A program made the position numbers and the translations under genes. Shown here piece by piece: positions 1 through 7,698 of a stretch of 34,103 nucleotides of DNA. The stretch's first letter is position 1. Each line of letters opens with the position of its first letter. The notes under the pieces were generated by a model, which saw only the letters and a program-made list of their open reading frames with translations, searched no databases and was not told the origin of the DNA. This DNA comes from CAYMLQ01 sp964390795 (GTDB lineage Bacteria; Verrucomicrobiota; Kiritimatiellia; RFP12; UBA1067). The stretch covers positions 1 to 34,103 of the forward strand of contig CAYMLQ010000020.1 in NCBI GenBank assembly GCA_964390795.1, written 5' to 3'.

Positions 1-776
1 AGATCCAGCAGGTCGTCTCCAACCTCGTCATCAACGCCCGCCAGGCCATGCCCAACGGCGGACACCTGACAATCACACTGGAGAATGCGGATCTGCCGGC
101 AGAGGCCGTTCCCGCCCTCAGGCCGGGGCGCTACGTCAAGGTCAGTGTACAGGACGATGGCTGCGGCATCGAGACGACGCTTCTCGGCCGGATATTTGAC
201 CCCTATTTTACCACCAAACAGACCGGCAACGGGCTGGGGCTGGCCACGGTCTGGTCCATCATCAACAAGCACAACGGCCACATCGGCGTTGTCTCCGAGC
301 TTGGCAAAGGCACAACCTTCACGTTCTACTTGCCCGCCGCGGCGTCCCGTCTGCCGGAGGAAATGAAGCCGCTTGCAGCGGAATGCCCGTCCACGGCCCG
401 GCCCGCCAAGATCCTTGTGATGGATGACGAAGACTCGGTCAGCAGACTCGTCGTCCGCATGCTCACGCCCTGCGGATACACCGTCGCGACAGCCCCCGAC
501 GCACAAGAGGCCCTCAAGCTGTATAAACAGGCGCTGGGGTCTGGAACTCCCTATGACGCGGTCATCATGGATCTGACCATCTCAGGCGGGCCGGGCGGCA
601 AGGAAGTCATCAAGGACCTTCTGGCCCTTGACCCCCGCGTCCAGGCGATCGTCTCCAGCGGCTACGCCGAAGACCCGATCATGGGCGACCCGGCCGCATA
701 CGGTTTCAAAGGCACCGTCGCCAAGCCCTACACCGCACGCGCCCTGCGCGAGGCCGTTGCGCGGGTCTTGGCATAA
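1..776 (+). CDS. Hybrid sensor histidine kinase, C-terminal part (ATPase plus receiver), 5' partial
   Basis: The frame is open from the window edge, so the true start lies upstream; the first internal ATG at 48 falls inside the ATPase domain and is not a start. The first 110 or so residues are a HATPase_c domain: N-box (NLVINARQAM), G1 box (DDGCGI), F-box (FDPYFTTK) and G2 box (GNGLGLATV). After a short linker comes a CheY-like receiver with the acidic pocket MDDED, phospho-acceptor Asp in VIMDLTISGG, the Ser pair in IVSSGYAED and Lys in VAKPY. In such kinases the ATPase phosphorylates a His in the missing upstream DHp domain and phosphate moves to the receiver. The sensor domain is outside the window, so the stimulus is unknown. 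No DNA-binding output domain follows. The next gene starts 236 bases later and looks unrelated. Confidence 0.93.
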   Translation, partial: IQQVVSNLVINARQAMPNGGHLTITLENADLPAEAVPALRPGRYVKVSVQDDGCGIETTLLGRIFDPYFTTKQTGNGLGLATVWSIINKHNGHIGVVSELGKGTTFTFYLPAAASRLPEEMKPLAAECPSTARPAKILVMDDEDSVSRLVVRMLTPCGYTVATAPDAQEALKLYKQALGSGTPYDAVIMDLTISGGPGGKEVIKDLLALDPRVQAIVSSGYAEDPIMGDPAAYGFKGTVAKPYTARALREAVARVLA

Positions 777-814
777 CGGCCCACGTAGCGTAAGGACACT
801 TCGGTTTTTGCTGC

Positions 815-886
815 GGGACAGGAGTGTCCCGCCTCCCAGTCGGGGACAGGAGTGTCCCGCCTTCCAGACGGGGACAGGAGTGTCCC
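815..886. repeat. Three tandem 28-bp units, each with a GGGACA-GGAG-TGTCCC hairpin
   Basis: The 16-base palindrome GGGACAGGAGTGTCCC occurs at 815-830, 843-858 and 871-886, exactly 28 bases apart. The 12-base linkers are nearly identical (GCCTCCCAGTCG, then GCCTTCCAGACG). Each unit can form a 6-bp stem with a GGAG loop. Hairpin followed by a CTCCC-AGTC-like linker is the same architecture as the array near 27.7 kb. The array lies between the kinase stop and the start of the large operon. Confidence 0.85.
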
Positions 887-974
887 CGCTCCCATCTGGC
901 AGATTCCCCGCTGATTCGCAGGGATCACAGGATACCGACGACCCGATTACGAAAGAGAGGGGGGGCGAATGCGC

Positions 975-1003
975 TTGGCAAGCGGGAGCGCATCGCGTAC
1001 CAT
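975..1003 (+). promoter_or_regulatory. Candidate sigma-70 promoter of the MoxR/VWA operon, inside an inverted repeat
   Basis: TTGGCA (975-980) and TACCAT (998-1003) are separated by 17 bases, a moderate match to -35 and -10. The -35 lies within a perfect 7-bp inverted repeat, ATGCGCT (969-975) and AGCGCAT (987-993). Transcription would begin near 1010, almost at the ATG at 1013, which has no clear Shine-Dalgarno sequence; this would give a leaderless message. Prediction only. Confidence 0.3.
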
Positions 1004-1012
1004 TATTGAAAC

Positions 1013-2413
1013 ATGAAGATGGACGTTCAACATGTGGCGCGGCGGTTCCGTTTTCGGGTCATGTGCTTACTGGCTCTGCGCGGAGCTGCAGGCGGCATGC
1101 TGTGCGGCATGCTGGCTGCTGGCCTGTGCGGGCTGGGGGTTCGGTTTCTTGCGCCGGGTTTATCTCGACTTGCGCTCGGCGCCGCGATGGCGTGCGTTGT
1201 GGCGGGCGCGGCGTGTGTCGCTGCGGCGGTGGCTTTGCGGTCTGCGCCGTCGGTGGAAACCTGCCTGGCGGCGTTGGACGCCGCGTCCGGCGCGGGCGGT
1301 TTGTTCCTGAGCGGGATGCTGCCGGGGGCCGAGTCGTGGCGGACGCCGGTTGCGGTGCAGCCGCAACTCGTGTGGAGAGGACAGCGGCTCGCTGGCGGAG
1401 TTGCTCTGGCTGCGGTGTTTTGTCTGGCCGTCGTTGCGCTGCCCCGCACCATTTTCGTGCGGGCGCATGAGGAGCGCTTGGCGATCGCGTCGCTGATCGA
1501 GCAGACCGGCGCGAGCGTCGCGCAGTTGGAAGAAGCGCGGCTGCTGCCGCCGCAGGCCGCAGCCGCACTGAGCAACGAACTGGCGCGGCTCGACCGGACG
1601 GGCGACGCCTCTGACCCCGCTCGCGTGCTCGAAGCGCTCGACCACATCGCGGCGGAAATTCAGAGGACGGCTCAGGAGAAAGCAGAGGCGCTGACGGGTG
1701 AGCGGGCCGACATGCAGGCGGCGCAGGCTATGGTGGACCTGCTGGCAGAGGCTTTAAACAATGACACCGCGCCAGCCGACGCGTTCGCGGGTGCGAATGA
1801 GCTGCTGTCGCAGTTTCTCGCCTCGGCGCGGCTGCCGCCGTCGGTGCAAAGCAATCTGCTGGCGCTGGCCCTGTCGGGCAAAGCGGTCTCGCCCGCCTCG
1901 CTGAAAGAGCTTTCGGAACTGCTTAAGCGCGGGGAGGCGCTGAGCGCAGAGCAGGTGGCGAAGCTGTGCGAGATGAAGCTTGTGGACGCGTCGGCCTGCG
2001 AGGGCGGCGGCTCATGTACGACGAACGGCGCGGCCTGTGAGGCGGCGTTGGCGCGGCTGCTGTCGGAGGACGGGGCGTCCTCCGAAGCGGCCCAGGCGCT
2101 GGTCGCGCTGTGTGCGAAGCCGGGGTCGGGCGGGGTGTCGCGCGGCAGGGGCGACGCGATGCTGACTTGGACTGATCCTTCGACCCGCGAGAGCGCGTCG
2201 TTCAAGGAGCAGACGCTGCGTCCGGGCCGTCTGCCGCGCTTGGAGCAGTCCCGGCTGGATGGTGTTTCGGCGGCCGCGCCGGAGGTGTCTGAAACTGCGG
2301 CATCCGTCACGCCGGGCGCCTTGGGAGCAGAGGGCGCGGCGCGCGGCACCACGCCGCAGGCGGTGATTCTGCCGCGCCACCGCGAGACGGTGAAACGGTT
2401 TTTTGGAAAATGA
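1013..2413 (+). CDS. Membrane protein of unknown function, first gene of the MoxR/DUF58/VWA operon
   Basis: A 466-residue protein not recognised by a named family. Three hydrophobic segments lie near residues 15-45, 50-75 and 126-150. They are followed by about 300 mostly helical, Ala/Leu/Glu-rich residues that look like a long helical or coiled-coil region. A Cys-rich patch sits near residue 320-345 (CEMKLVDASACEGGGSC). The C-terminus LPRHRETVKRFFGK resembles the terminal P-x-Y/H-R-x-x-V-x-x-F motif that I associate with proteins encoded beside MoxR/DUF58 genes in planctomycetes and relatives; that link is from memory. No good Shine-Dalgarno precedes 1013; 1019 is an in-frame alternative ATG. 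It immediately precedes and nearly overlaps the MoxR gene, so it is probably a structural or scaffold member of the same machine. Confidence 0.75.
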   Translation: MKMDVQHVARRFRFRVMCLLALRGAAGGMLCGMLAAGLCGLGVRFLAPGLSRLALGAAMACVVAGAACVAAAVALRSAPSVETCLAALDAASGAGGLFLSGMLPGAESWRTPVAVQPQLVWRGQRLAGGVALAAVFCLAVVALPRTIFVRAHEERLAIASLIEQTGASVAQLEEARLLPPQAAAALSNELARLDRTGDASDPARVLEALDHIAAEIQRTAQEKAEALTGERADMQAAQAMVDLLAEALNNDTAPADAFAGANELLSQFLASARLPPSVQSNLLALALSGKAVSPASLKELSELLKRGEALSAEQVAKLCEMKLVDASACEGGGSCTTNGAACEAALARLLSEDGASSEAAQALVALCAKPGSGGVSRGRGDAMLTWTDPSTRESASFKEQTLRPGRLPRLEQSRLDGVSAAAPEVSETAASVTPGALGAEGAARGTTPQAVILPRHRETVKRFFGK

Positions 2414-2424
2414 GGGATTACGCT

Positions 2425-3450
2425 ATGCAGTTGTTGACACCGCAGGAAATCGTACCGGCGAGCGACGCGCTGAACCGGGTGCTCGAGCAGATGAACCGCA
2501 TGCTGTTGGGGCGCGAGTCGCTCCACAGGCTGGTGCTGGCCGGCATTTTGGCGCGCGGCCACATTCTGCTGGAGGGCTTGCCAGGCCTTGGGAAAACGGC
2601 GCTGGTGAAAGCCGTGGGCGACATCATGCAGCTCAGTTTCAAGCGAGTCCAATTCACGCCCGACCTGATGCCGGGCGATATTCTGGGCTCGCATATTCTG
2701 CAGCAGACCGCCGCCGGCACGCGCGAGATGGTGTTCCAGCCGGGGCCGGTCTTCTGCAACCTCCTGCTCGCGGATGAGATCAACCGCGCCTCGCCCAAAA
2801 CACAGTCGGCCATGCTCGAAACCATGCAGGAACGCTCGGTCACGCTGCTCGGCACGACGCGTCCGCTGCCGTCGCCTTTTTTCGTGCTGGCCAGCCAGAA
2901 CCCGATCGAGCTGGAAGGCACCTATCCGTTGCCCGAGGCCCAGCTCGACCGGTTTCTGTTCCGTCTGATGGTGCGGGATCTGCCCGTGGAGACGTTGGCG
3001 GGAATCCTGACGGAGCGGCGGCACGGCACGGTGCCGCAGGCTGAGTGGCGGCTGACGCCCGAGGCGTTGCGGATGTGCTTCGACACGGCGGATCGGGTGG
3101 TGCTGCCACACGCGGTGGCGTGGTGGATCGCACGGCTGACGGCGGCCACGCATCCGGACGCGGCCGAGGCCACGCCGCGGGTCAAGGCGTGCGTGAGCTA
3201 TGGGGCGTCGCCGCGGGCGGCCATCGCCATGGCCGAAGCCGCGCGGGCGGTCGCGCTTCTGGCGGGCCGGCCGTCAGTGGGGTTCGAGGACGTGCGGCTG
3301 GTGGCGGAGCCGGTTCTGAATCACCGGCTGATCCTGAACTACCAGGCCCGGCTGGAAAGGGTGACCGCCGCAGAGCTGGTGAGAGAGCTTCTGTGTACGT
3401 TGGACGAGGCGGGGATGCGTCTGCCGGAAGGGGTAGAGATCAAGCGATGA
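2425..3450 (+). CDS. MoxR-family AAA+ ATPase
   Basis: A 341-residue AAA+ ATPase of the MoxR group, cytoplasmic and chaperone-like, usually acting on VWA-domain proteins encoded nearby. Visible motifs are Walker A (GLPGLGKTA), the MoxR stretch FTPDLMPGDILG, Walker B (LLLADEINRA), sensor 1 (ASQNPIE) and the arginine-finger region EAQLDRF. The C-terminal third is the helical lid. An in-frame ATG at 2410 overlaps the previous stop as ATGA. I prefer 2425 because GAGGGA (2412-2417) lies 7 bases before it and the family's conserved N-terminus starts about there. It overlaps the next gene by four bases. Length is normal for the family. It is the presumed energy-using regulator of the two VWA proteins and the DUF58 protein downstream. 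Confidence 0.93.
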   Translation: MQLLTPQEIVPASDALNRVLEQMNRMLLGRESLHRLVLAGILARGHILLEGLPGLGKTALVKAVGDIMQLSFKRVQFTPDLMPGDILGSHILQQTAAGTREMVFQPGPVFCNLLLADEINRASPKTQSAMLETMQERSVTLLGTTRPLPSPFFVLASQNPIELEGTYPLPEAQLDRFLFRLMVRDLPVETLAGILTERRHGTVPQAEWRLTPEALRMCFDTADRVVLPHAVAWWIARLTAATHPDAAEATPRVKACVSYGASPRAAIAMAEAARAVALLAGRPSVGFEDVRLVAEPVLNHRLILNYQARLERVTAAELVRELLCTLDEAGMRLPEGVEIKR

Positions 3451-5288
3451 AACGGTCAGCGCAACGCATCGCAAGGCTGCTGCTCCTGCTGGCTGCGGGA
3501 CAGGCTGCGGGACAAGCGTCTGTCACAACGAAGAGCGGCCTCGTGGTGACCGATCTGTCTTTCAGTCCGAACGAGTGGACGCACGGGACAATCGAGCACC
3601 GTTTCCAGATCGAGAATCCGTCGCCGCAGAGGCGCACGGTCACCGTGGAACTGCCGGGCAAGGTGTATGGGGGGGGGCGCTCCGAAGCAGGCCTGCGCTC
3701 GCTTTCCGGCACGGTGACAGTCGATGCAGGGGCCAAAGCTGTTCTTTCGATGCTTCAGCCGCCGGTCGAGTGTATCGGCGATTCCAGTTTCGCTGTGATG
3801 GAAAAGGGCTTTCCGAAGGAGACGATTCCGCGCCGGGCGAAGGATTTCCAAACGTACTCGGTGCAGGATGCGGTATCCGTCCTGCTGTCAAAGGGACTTT
3901 CTGCAGAACGCCTGGCCGAGCGTCTGACGGCCTTCGCGCCAGGCGAGGACCATAAGCCCGGCTATCATAATGCCGTGAGGCGGGGGAGCATGACGGCGAC
4001 GCAGCCGCTGCGCCTTGAGAGCGAGCCGGCGGCCTGGCCGTCCGACTGGCTGGCGTATGCCGGTTTCGACGGCTGCATGCTGGCTATGGCGGACTACGAA
4101 AAGATGCCGGAGGACGTTCGGACTGGCCTGCGGTCGTTTGTGGCGGCGGGCGGCATGGTCACCTTTGTGGGTGCAGCCGCGGTTCCGCCGGGGTGGTCCG
4201 AAGCGGATCGCGGCTGGAGCCGGGAGGCGGGGGCGCTGAATGAGCGCTATACGGAGTACGGGTTTGGCAAGGTGCAAGCGCCCGAAAACGCGGAGCTGGC
4301 GAATATCACGAGCAACCGGGCGGTCAGAATGGTGGAGGCTTGGCTCGAACGTGCGCAGCCTGGGAAAGATCCCTCCGGTCGCTATAGCGGGCGAGAGTTT
4401 TCGTATGCGTTCGGGCAAGTGATCAAGGACATCCCCGTCCAAGGCGGCGTGCAGGTGCCTGCGAATATCTTTCTCTTGGTGCTCCTCACGTTTGTCCTCT
4501 TGGCGGGGCCGGGCGCGGTGATTTATGCTTGCCGCACCAATCGCCGCCTTTGGCTCTTGGGCATCGTGCCGGCGGTCTCGGTCGCGTTCAGTGCCGCGAT
4601 CTTCGCATTCGCCCTGCTCTCGGAAGGTGTGACGCCCTATCTTCGGCGGCAGGCGGTGACGCTGCTGGATCAGACGCGCCGGCAGGCGCTGACGCTGGGC
4701 GCTCTGGCCGTGTATGCGCCTGTGACGCTGCGGGGCGGGCTGGAATTCGATCTCCGCACAGAAGTGACGCCCCTGCTTTATGGCGCGAATCAAGAGAGCA
4801 AAAGCATCGTGTGGGGGCGGTGCCAGCACTTTCAGGCAGACTGGGTGCGTCCGCGCATGGCCGCGTTTTTCCGCGTCCGACGCAGCGAGGAGCGCGCCGA
4901 GCGGCTCATCGTGACCGAGCAGGGCGAGGGCGCTGTTGACGTGGTGAACGCGCTGGGCGTGCCGATCCGGCGGCTGTCGCTGCGCGATAGCCGCGGGTGT
5001 GTGTATCTGGCGGAGAACGTGACGCCTGGAGAAAAGAGGGTGTTGGCAGGCCGGGTGTCTGCGGAGGCAGTGAAGCCGTCTGCTTATGAAAAGGTGCGCT
5101 CGATGTATCGGGCTTCGCTGTCGCCCGGCTGGGGCATCACGGCGCTGCTGGAAAAGGGCACCGCAGCCCTGCAACCGGACGCGCGCTCGTACGTCGCCGT
5201 GCTGGAGGGATGCCCGTTCATCGAGAATCCCTTGGGGTATTGCAAGGCGAAAGAGACAGCGCTGGCTTTGGTGGCGGGGAGATACTGA
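3447..5288 (+). CDS. Exported/membrane protein with Rossmann-like domain and two central TM helices
   Basis: A 613-residue protein. ATG at 3447 overlaps the MoxR stop as ATGA and begins a signal-peptide-like N-terminus (RIARLLLLLAAGQAAGQA); the open frame upstream is only a shadow of MoxR. Residues 25-190 are beta-rich. Around residues 195-245 (DWLAYAGFDGCMLA, then LRSFVAAGGMVTFVG) the pattern fits the class I glutamine-amidotransferase-like fold often seen in MoxR/VWA operons, but no Cys-His catalytic set is evident. Two TM helices at about 339-362 and 368-392 are followed by a 220-residue C-terminal domain. If the N-terminus is exported, both large domains would be periplasmic. Function is unknown; tight coupling to MoxR before it and the ABC genes after it suggests a role in the same complex. 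Confidence 0.82.
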   Translation: MKRSAQRIARLLLLLAAGQAAGQASVTTKSGLVVTDLSFSPNEWTHGTIEHRFQIENPSPQRRTVTVELPGKVYGGGRSEAGLRSLSGTVTVDAGAKAVLSMLQPPVECIGDSSFAVMEKGFPKETIPRRAKDFQTYSVQDAVSVLLSKGLSAERLAERLTAFAPGEDHKPGYHNAVRRGSMTATQPLRLESEPAAWPSDWLAYAGFDGCMLAMADYEKMPEDVRTGLRSFVAAGGMVTFVGAAAVPPGWSEADRGWSREAGALNERYTEYGFGKVQAPENAELANITSNRAVRMVEAWLERAQPGKDPSGRYSGREFSYAFGQVIKDIPVQGGVQVPANIFLLVLLTFVLLAGPGAVIYACRTNRRLWLLGIVPAVSVAFSAAIFAFALLSEGVTPYLRRQAVTLLDQTRRQALTLGALAVYAPVTLRGGLEFDLRTEVTPLLYGANQESKSIVWGRCQHFQADWVRPRMAAFFRVRRSEERAERLIVTEQGEGAVDVVNALGVPIRRLSLRDSRGCVYLAENVTPGEKRVLAGRVSAEAVKPSAYEKVRSMYRASLSPGWGITALLEKGTAALQPDARSYVAVLEGCPFIENPLGYCKAKETALALVAGRY

Positions 5289-6220
5289 TGCGCGTTGAAA
5301 TCAGAAATCTGGTGCGGCACTTCGGCCGGGTGAAGGCGGTTGATGATGTGTCGTTCGGATTCGGCGACGGCGATGTCGTGGGGTTTGTCGGGCCGAACGG
5401 CGCTGGCAAAACCACCGCGATGCGCATTCTGGCGACGCTCGACGAGCCGACGTCGGGTGACGTGGTGCTGGACGGCGTGTCGATCCTCGACTATCCGGAG
5501 CAAGGGCGCCGGCGCATCGGGTATATGCCGGACGCGCTGCCGGAGCACGCCGACATGACCGCGCATGAGTATGTGGACTTCTTTGGTCGGGCCTTCGGCT
5601 TAAAGGGAAAGAATTTGCGGGCTTCGGTCGAGGAGGTCGAGGTCTTCACCGGGCTGACCGGCATCCGCGACAAAACGCTGAAGGCGCTGTCGAAGGGCAT
5701 GAAGCAGCGCGTCAGTCTGGCCCGGGCGCTGGTCCACCGCCCCGACTTGCTGATCATGGATGAGCCGGCCAACGGACTCGACCCGCGCGCGCGCATCGAA
5801 CTGCGCGAACTGGTCAAGGTTCTGGCCGAAGGCGGCAAAACGGTGCTGGTGAGTTCGCACATTCTCACCGAACTTTCCGAGATGTGTTCGCGCGTGGTGA
5901 TCATCGAGCGCGGACGCCTGGTCGGCAACGGAACGCTGGACGCGCTTTCATGCCGGGATCTTGCGGTCCAACGCGTGCTCATAAGGCCGCTGGATCTGAC
6001 TCCGGAGGCTCTGCAGAGAGCGCTGCTTGAGGTGCCGGGCGTGACGCTGGCCAGCGTGCGCGGTGACGCGTGCGCCGCAGAGATAGCGGGCGGCGGCGCA
6101 GCGGCCTCGGCGGTGCTGACCGAGCTGGTGCGCAGGGGCATCCGGCTGCTGGAGTTCCGCCAGGAGCAGGTTGATCTGGAAGAGGTGTTCATGACCGTCA
6201 CGAGAGGGGATTTGGCATGA
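5288..6220 (+). CDS. ABC transporter ATP-binding protein (ABC-2/GldA-NatA type)
   Basis: A 310-residue nucleotide-binding subunit: Walker A GPNGAGKTT (residues 35-43), signature LSKGMKQRVSLARAL (about 135), Walker B LLIMDEPANGLDP (about 155) and switch His in LVSSHIL. The segment usually holding the Q-loop reads GYMPDALPEHADMT, as is common in the CcmA/NatA/GldA branch that pairs with ABC-2 permeases. About 90 residues follow the core. I chose ATG 5288 over upstream in-frame starts because it overlaps the previous stop by one base (TGATG), has GGGGAG 6-7 bases before it, and begins at the domain. The partner permease follows with a four-base overlap. The transported substrate is not evident. 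Confidence 0.95.
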   Translation: MRVEIRNLVRHFGRVKAVDDVSFGFGDGDVVGFVGPNGAGKTTAMRILATLDEPTSGDVVLDGVSILDYPEQGRRRIGYMPDALPEHADMTAHEYVDFFGRAFGLKGKNLRASVEEVEVFTGLTGIRDKTLKALSKGMKQRVSLARALVHRPDLLIMDEPANGLDPRARIELRELVKVLAEGGKTVLVSSHILTELSEMCSRVVIIERGRLVGNGTLDALSCRDLAVQRVLIRPLDLTPEALQRALLEVPGVTLASVRGDACAAEIAGGGAAASAVLTELVRRGIRLLEFRQEQVDLEEVFMTVTRGDLA

Positions 6221-7698
6221 GCCTTTGTTTGACCATCAATCCGGTGACGATCAAAGAGTTGCGGCAGATGGTGCGCAGCCGTTTCATCGCCACGGGCCTC
6301 ATCGGCTATCTGGCCGTGCAGCTGATCGGTGTCAGTCTGGTTCTTCTTTCCTCCCGCAGCGAGAGTCACGCATCGGTCGGTCTCTACAGCCAGGCGTTGG
6401 GAAAAGGCGTGTTTCATTCGGTCTTCTTTCTGCTGTCGCTTCTCCTGCTGCTCTGCATTCCCCTGTATGTGGGAACGCGCCTGGGTCTCGAACGGGGGAA
6501 TGATCATCTCGACCTTCAGTTCATCACCGCGCTGACCCCGCGCCAGTTCGTGGACGGCAAGGTCGCGTCTGCGGTGGTGCTGATTCTGATGTTCGCGGGC
6601 GGTACGCTGCCGTTTCTTGTGCTGTCCTACCTGCTGCGGGGGGTCGATGTCTTTCGCGTGCTCTGGGCGTTTTGCGGGCTGCTGCTGGTTTCGGTCTGCT
6701 GCCTCTACGGGGTTCTGTTTTTAGGGGCGATTACGGCCTCGCGCGTGCTCCGGCTCTTTTTGCTGCTGTTCGTCATCTGTGTGCTGTTTTCGTTTATGGT
6801 CGCGGTAAACGTCGGCGGCTCGGGAATACTGTCGTCGGGGACGGGTCCGTCACTTTCGTCGTGGCAAGAGATCTGCGGCTTTGCCACAGTGCTGTTGTTG
6901 ATTGTGGCGCTGTGCGCGCTGGTGAGGACGTGTACCGTGGCTGCGCTCTCTCCGCCCCATTCGAACCGCAGCCTTCCCGTGCGCGTGTGGGTCACGTCGC
7001 TCTGGCTGTTTTGGGGCGTGTTGTGCTTGGCGTTCCGGATGGTTGGCGTTCTGCCTAAAGGTGGTGGAACCTGGACGCGGGCATCCGTGCTGGGAGCGGT
7101 CATCCTGCTGGCTGTTTCGGCCTCAATGCCGTGCGGACATAGCCGCCGCGTATGTGCCGAGATCTCGCCGCGGCGCTGGGCGCGCTGGGTTCAGTTTCCC
7201 TTCTTTACAGGTGCCGAGAGCGGGATGGCGTGGGCCTTGGCGCTCGGTTTCTGCACGGTCATCGCAACGCATGCCGTGAATCTGTTCGAGCCGCGAGGAA
7301 GCCTTGATCAAGGGTGGGCGTCCTCGCAGGCGATGACGGTCTTTCTCTACCTGTCGGCGTATGTGTGCAGCGTGCGTGCCGCCTGGCTTTATGGCCTGAA
7401 CCGCTGGCTGTCGCCCCGCTTGGTGGGGGTTATCGTGCTGATGTTTCTGGCGTTGGGAGGCATTTTGCCCTACCTGCTGACCTTGGACGGACACGCGGGC
7501 GGTCTGGAGCCGACGGCCTTGTTCGGCAATGTGTTTGCGGTGTTCGACAAAGACTGCCGGCATCTTCCTGACCATTTGATCTACGCTGGCGTCTGGGCTG
7601 CGATTGCCTGGACCGCTTGCATGCCCTCCATCTTCGACGCGTTCAGGCGCTTCCGGCGTCCGGCATGCGCGGTGCGAACGGCTGAGGAGCTGAAGTGA
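6217..7698 (+). CDS. ABC-2 type permease, 12 predicted TM helices
   Basis: A 493-residue integral membrane protein starting at an ATGA overlap with the ATPase gene, with AGGGG about 7 bases before the ATG. The opening (NPVTIKELRQMVRSRF) is typical of ABC-2/GldF-like permeases: a cytoplasmic N-terminal helix before TM1. I count about 12 hydrophobic segments, including FIATGLIGYLAVQLIGVSLV, FHSVFFLLSLLLLLCIPLYV and LVGVIVLMFLALGGILPYLL. Six would be standard for a half-transporter, so this looks like a doubled or extended permease that may serve as the whole membrane unit. The loop GLERGNDHLDLQFITALTPR is the usual interface to the ATPase. The last four bases form a GTGA overlap with the DUF58 gene. 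Confidence 0.88.
   Translation: MSLCLTINPVTIKELRQMVRSRFIATGLIGYLAVQLIGVSLVLLSSRSESHASVGLYSQALGKGVFHSVFFLLSLLLLLCIPLYVGTRLGLERGNDHLDLQFITALTPRQFVDGKVASAVVLILMFAGGTLPFLVLSYLLRGVDVFRVLWAFCGLLLVSVCCLYGVLFLGAITASRVLRLFLLLFVICVLFSFMVAVNVGGSGILSSGTGPSLSSWQEICGFATVLLLIVALCALVRTCTVAALSPPHSNRSLPVRVWVTSLWLFWGVLCLAFRMVGVLPKGGGTWTRASVLGAVILLAVSASMPCGHSRRVCAEISPRRWARWVQFPFFTGAESGMAWALALGFCTVIATHAVNLFEPRGSLDQGWASSQAMTVFLYLSAYVCSVRAAWLYGLNRWLSPRLVGVIVLMFLALGGILPYLLTLDGHAGGLEPTALFGNVFAVFDKDCRHLPDHLIYAGVWAAIAWTACMPSIFDAFRRFRRPACAVRTAEELK

Noticed and set aside
815..886. Short regularly spaced repeats resembling a CRISPR array
   Set aside because: The spaces between palindromes are only 12 bases and nearly identical to each other; there are three units and no cas genes. 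The 27.7-kb array fails for the same reasons.
824..1009. Small open frame of 61 codons before the operon
   Set aside because: It is a translation of the 28-bp repeat and the operon leader, without ribosome site or recognisable product.
3045..3446. In-frame upstream extension of the exported membrane protein
   Set aside because: It overlaps the MoxR gene in another frame; the ATG at 3447 has the ATGA overlap and begins a signal peptide.
3888..5174. Long minus-strand open frame of 428 codons
   Set aside because: Antisense shadow of the exported membrane protein; rich in Arg/His/Gln, no signal, domain or coupling.
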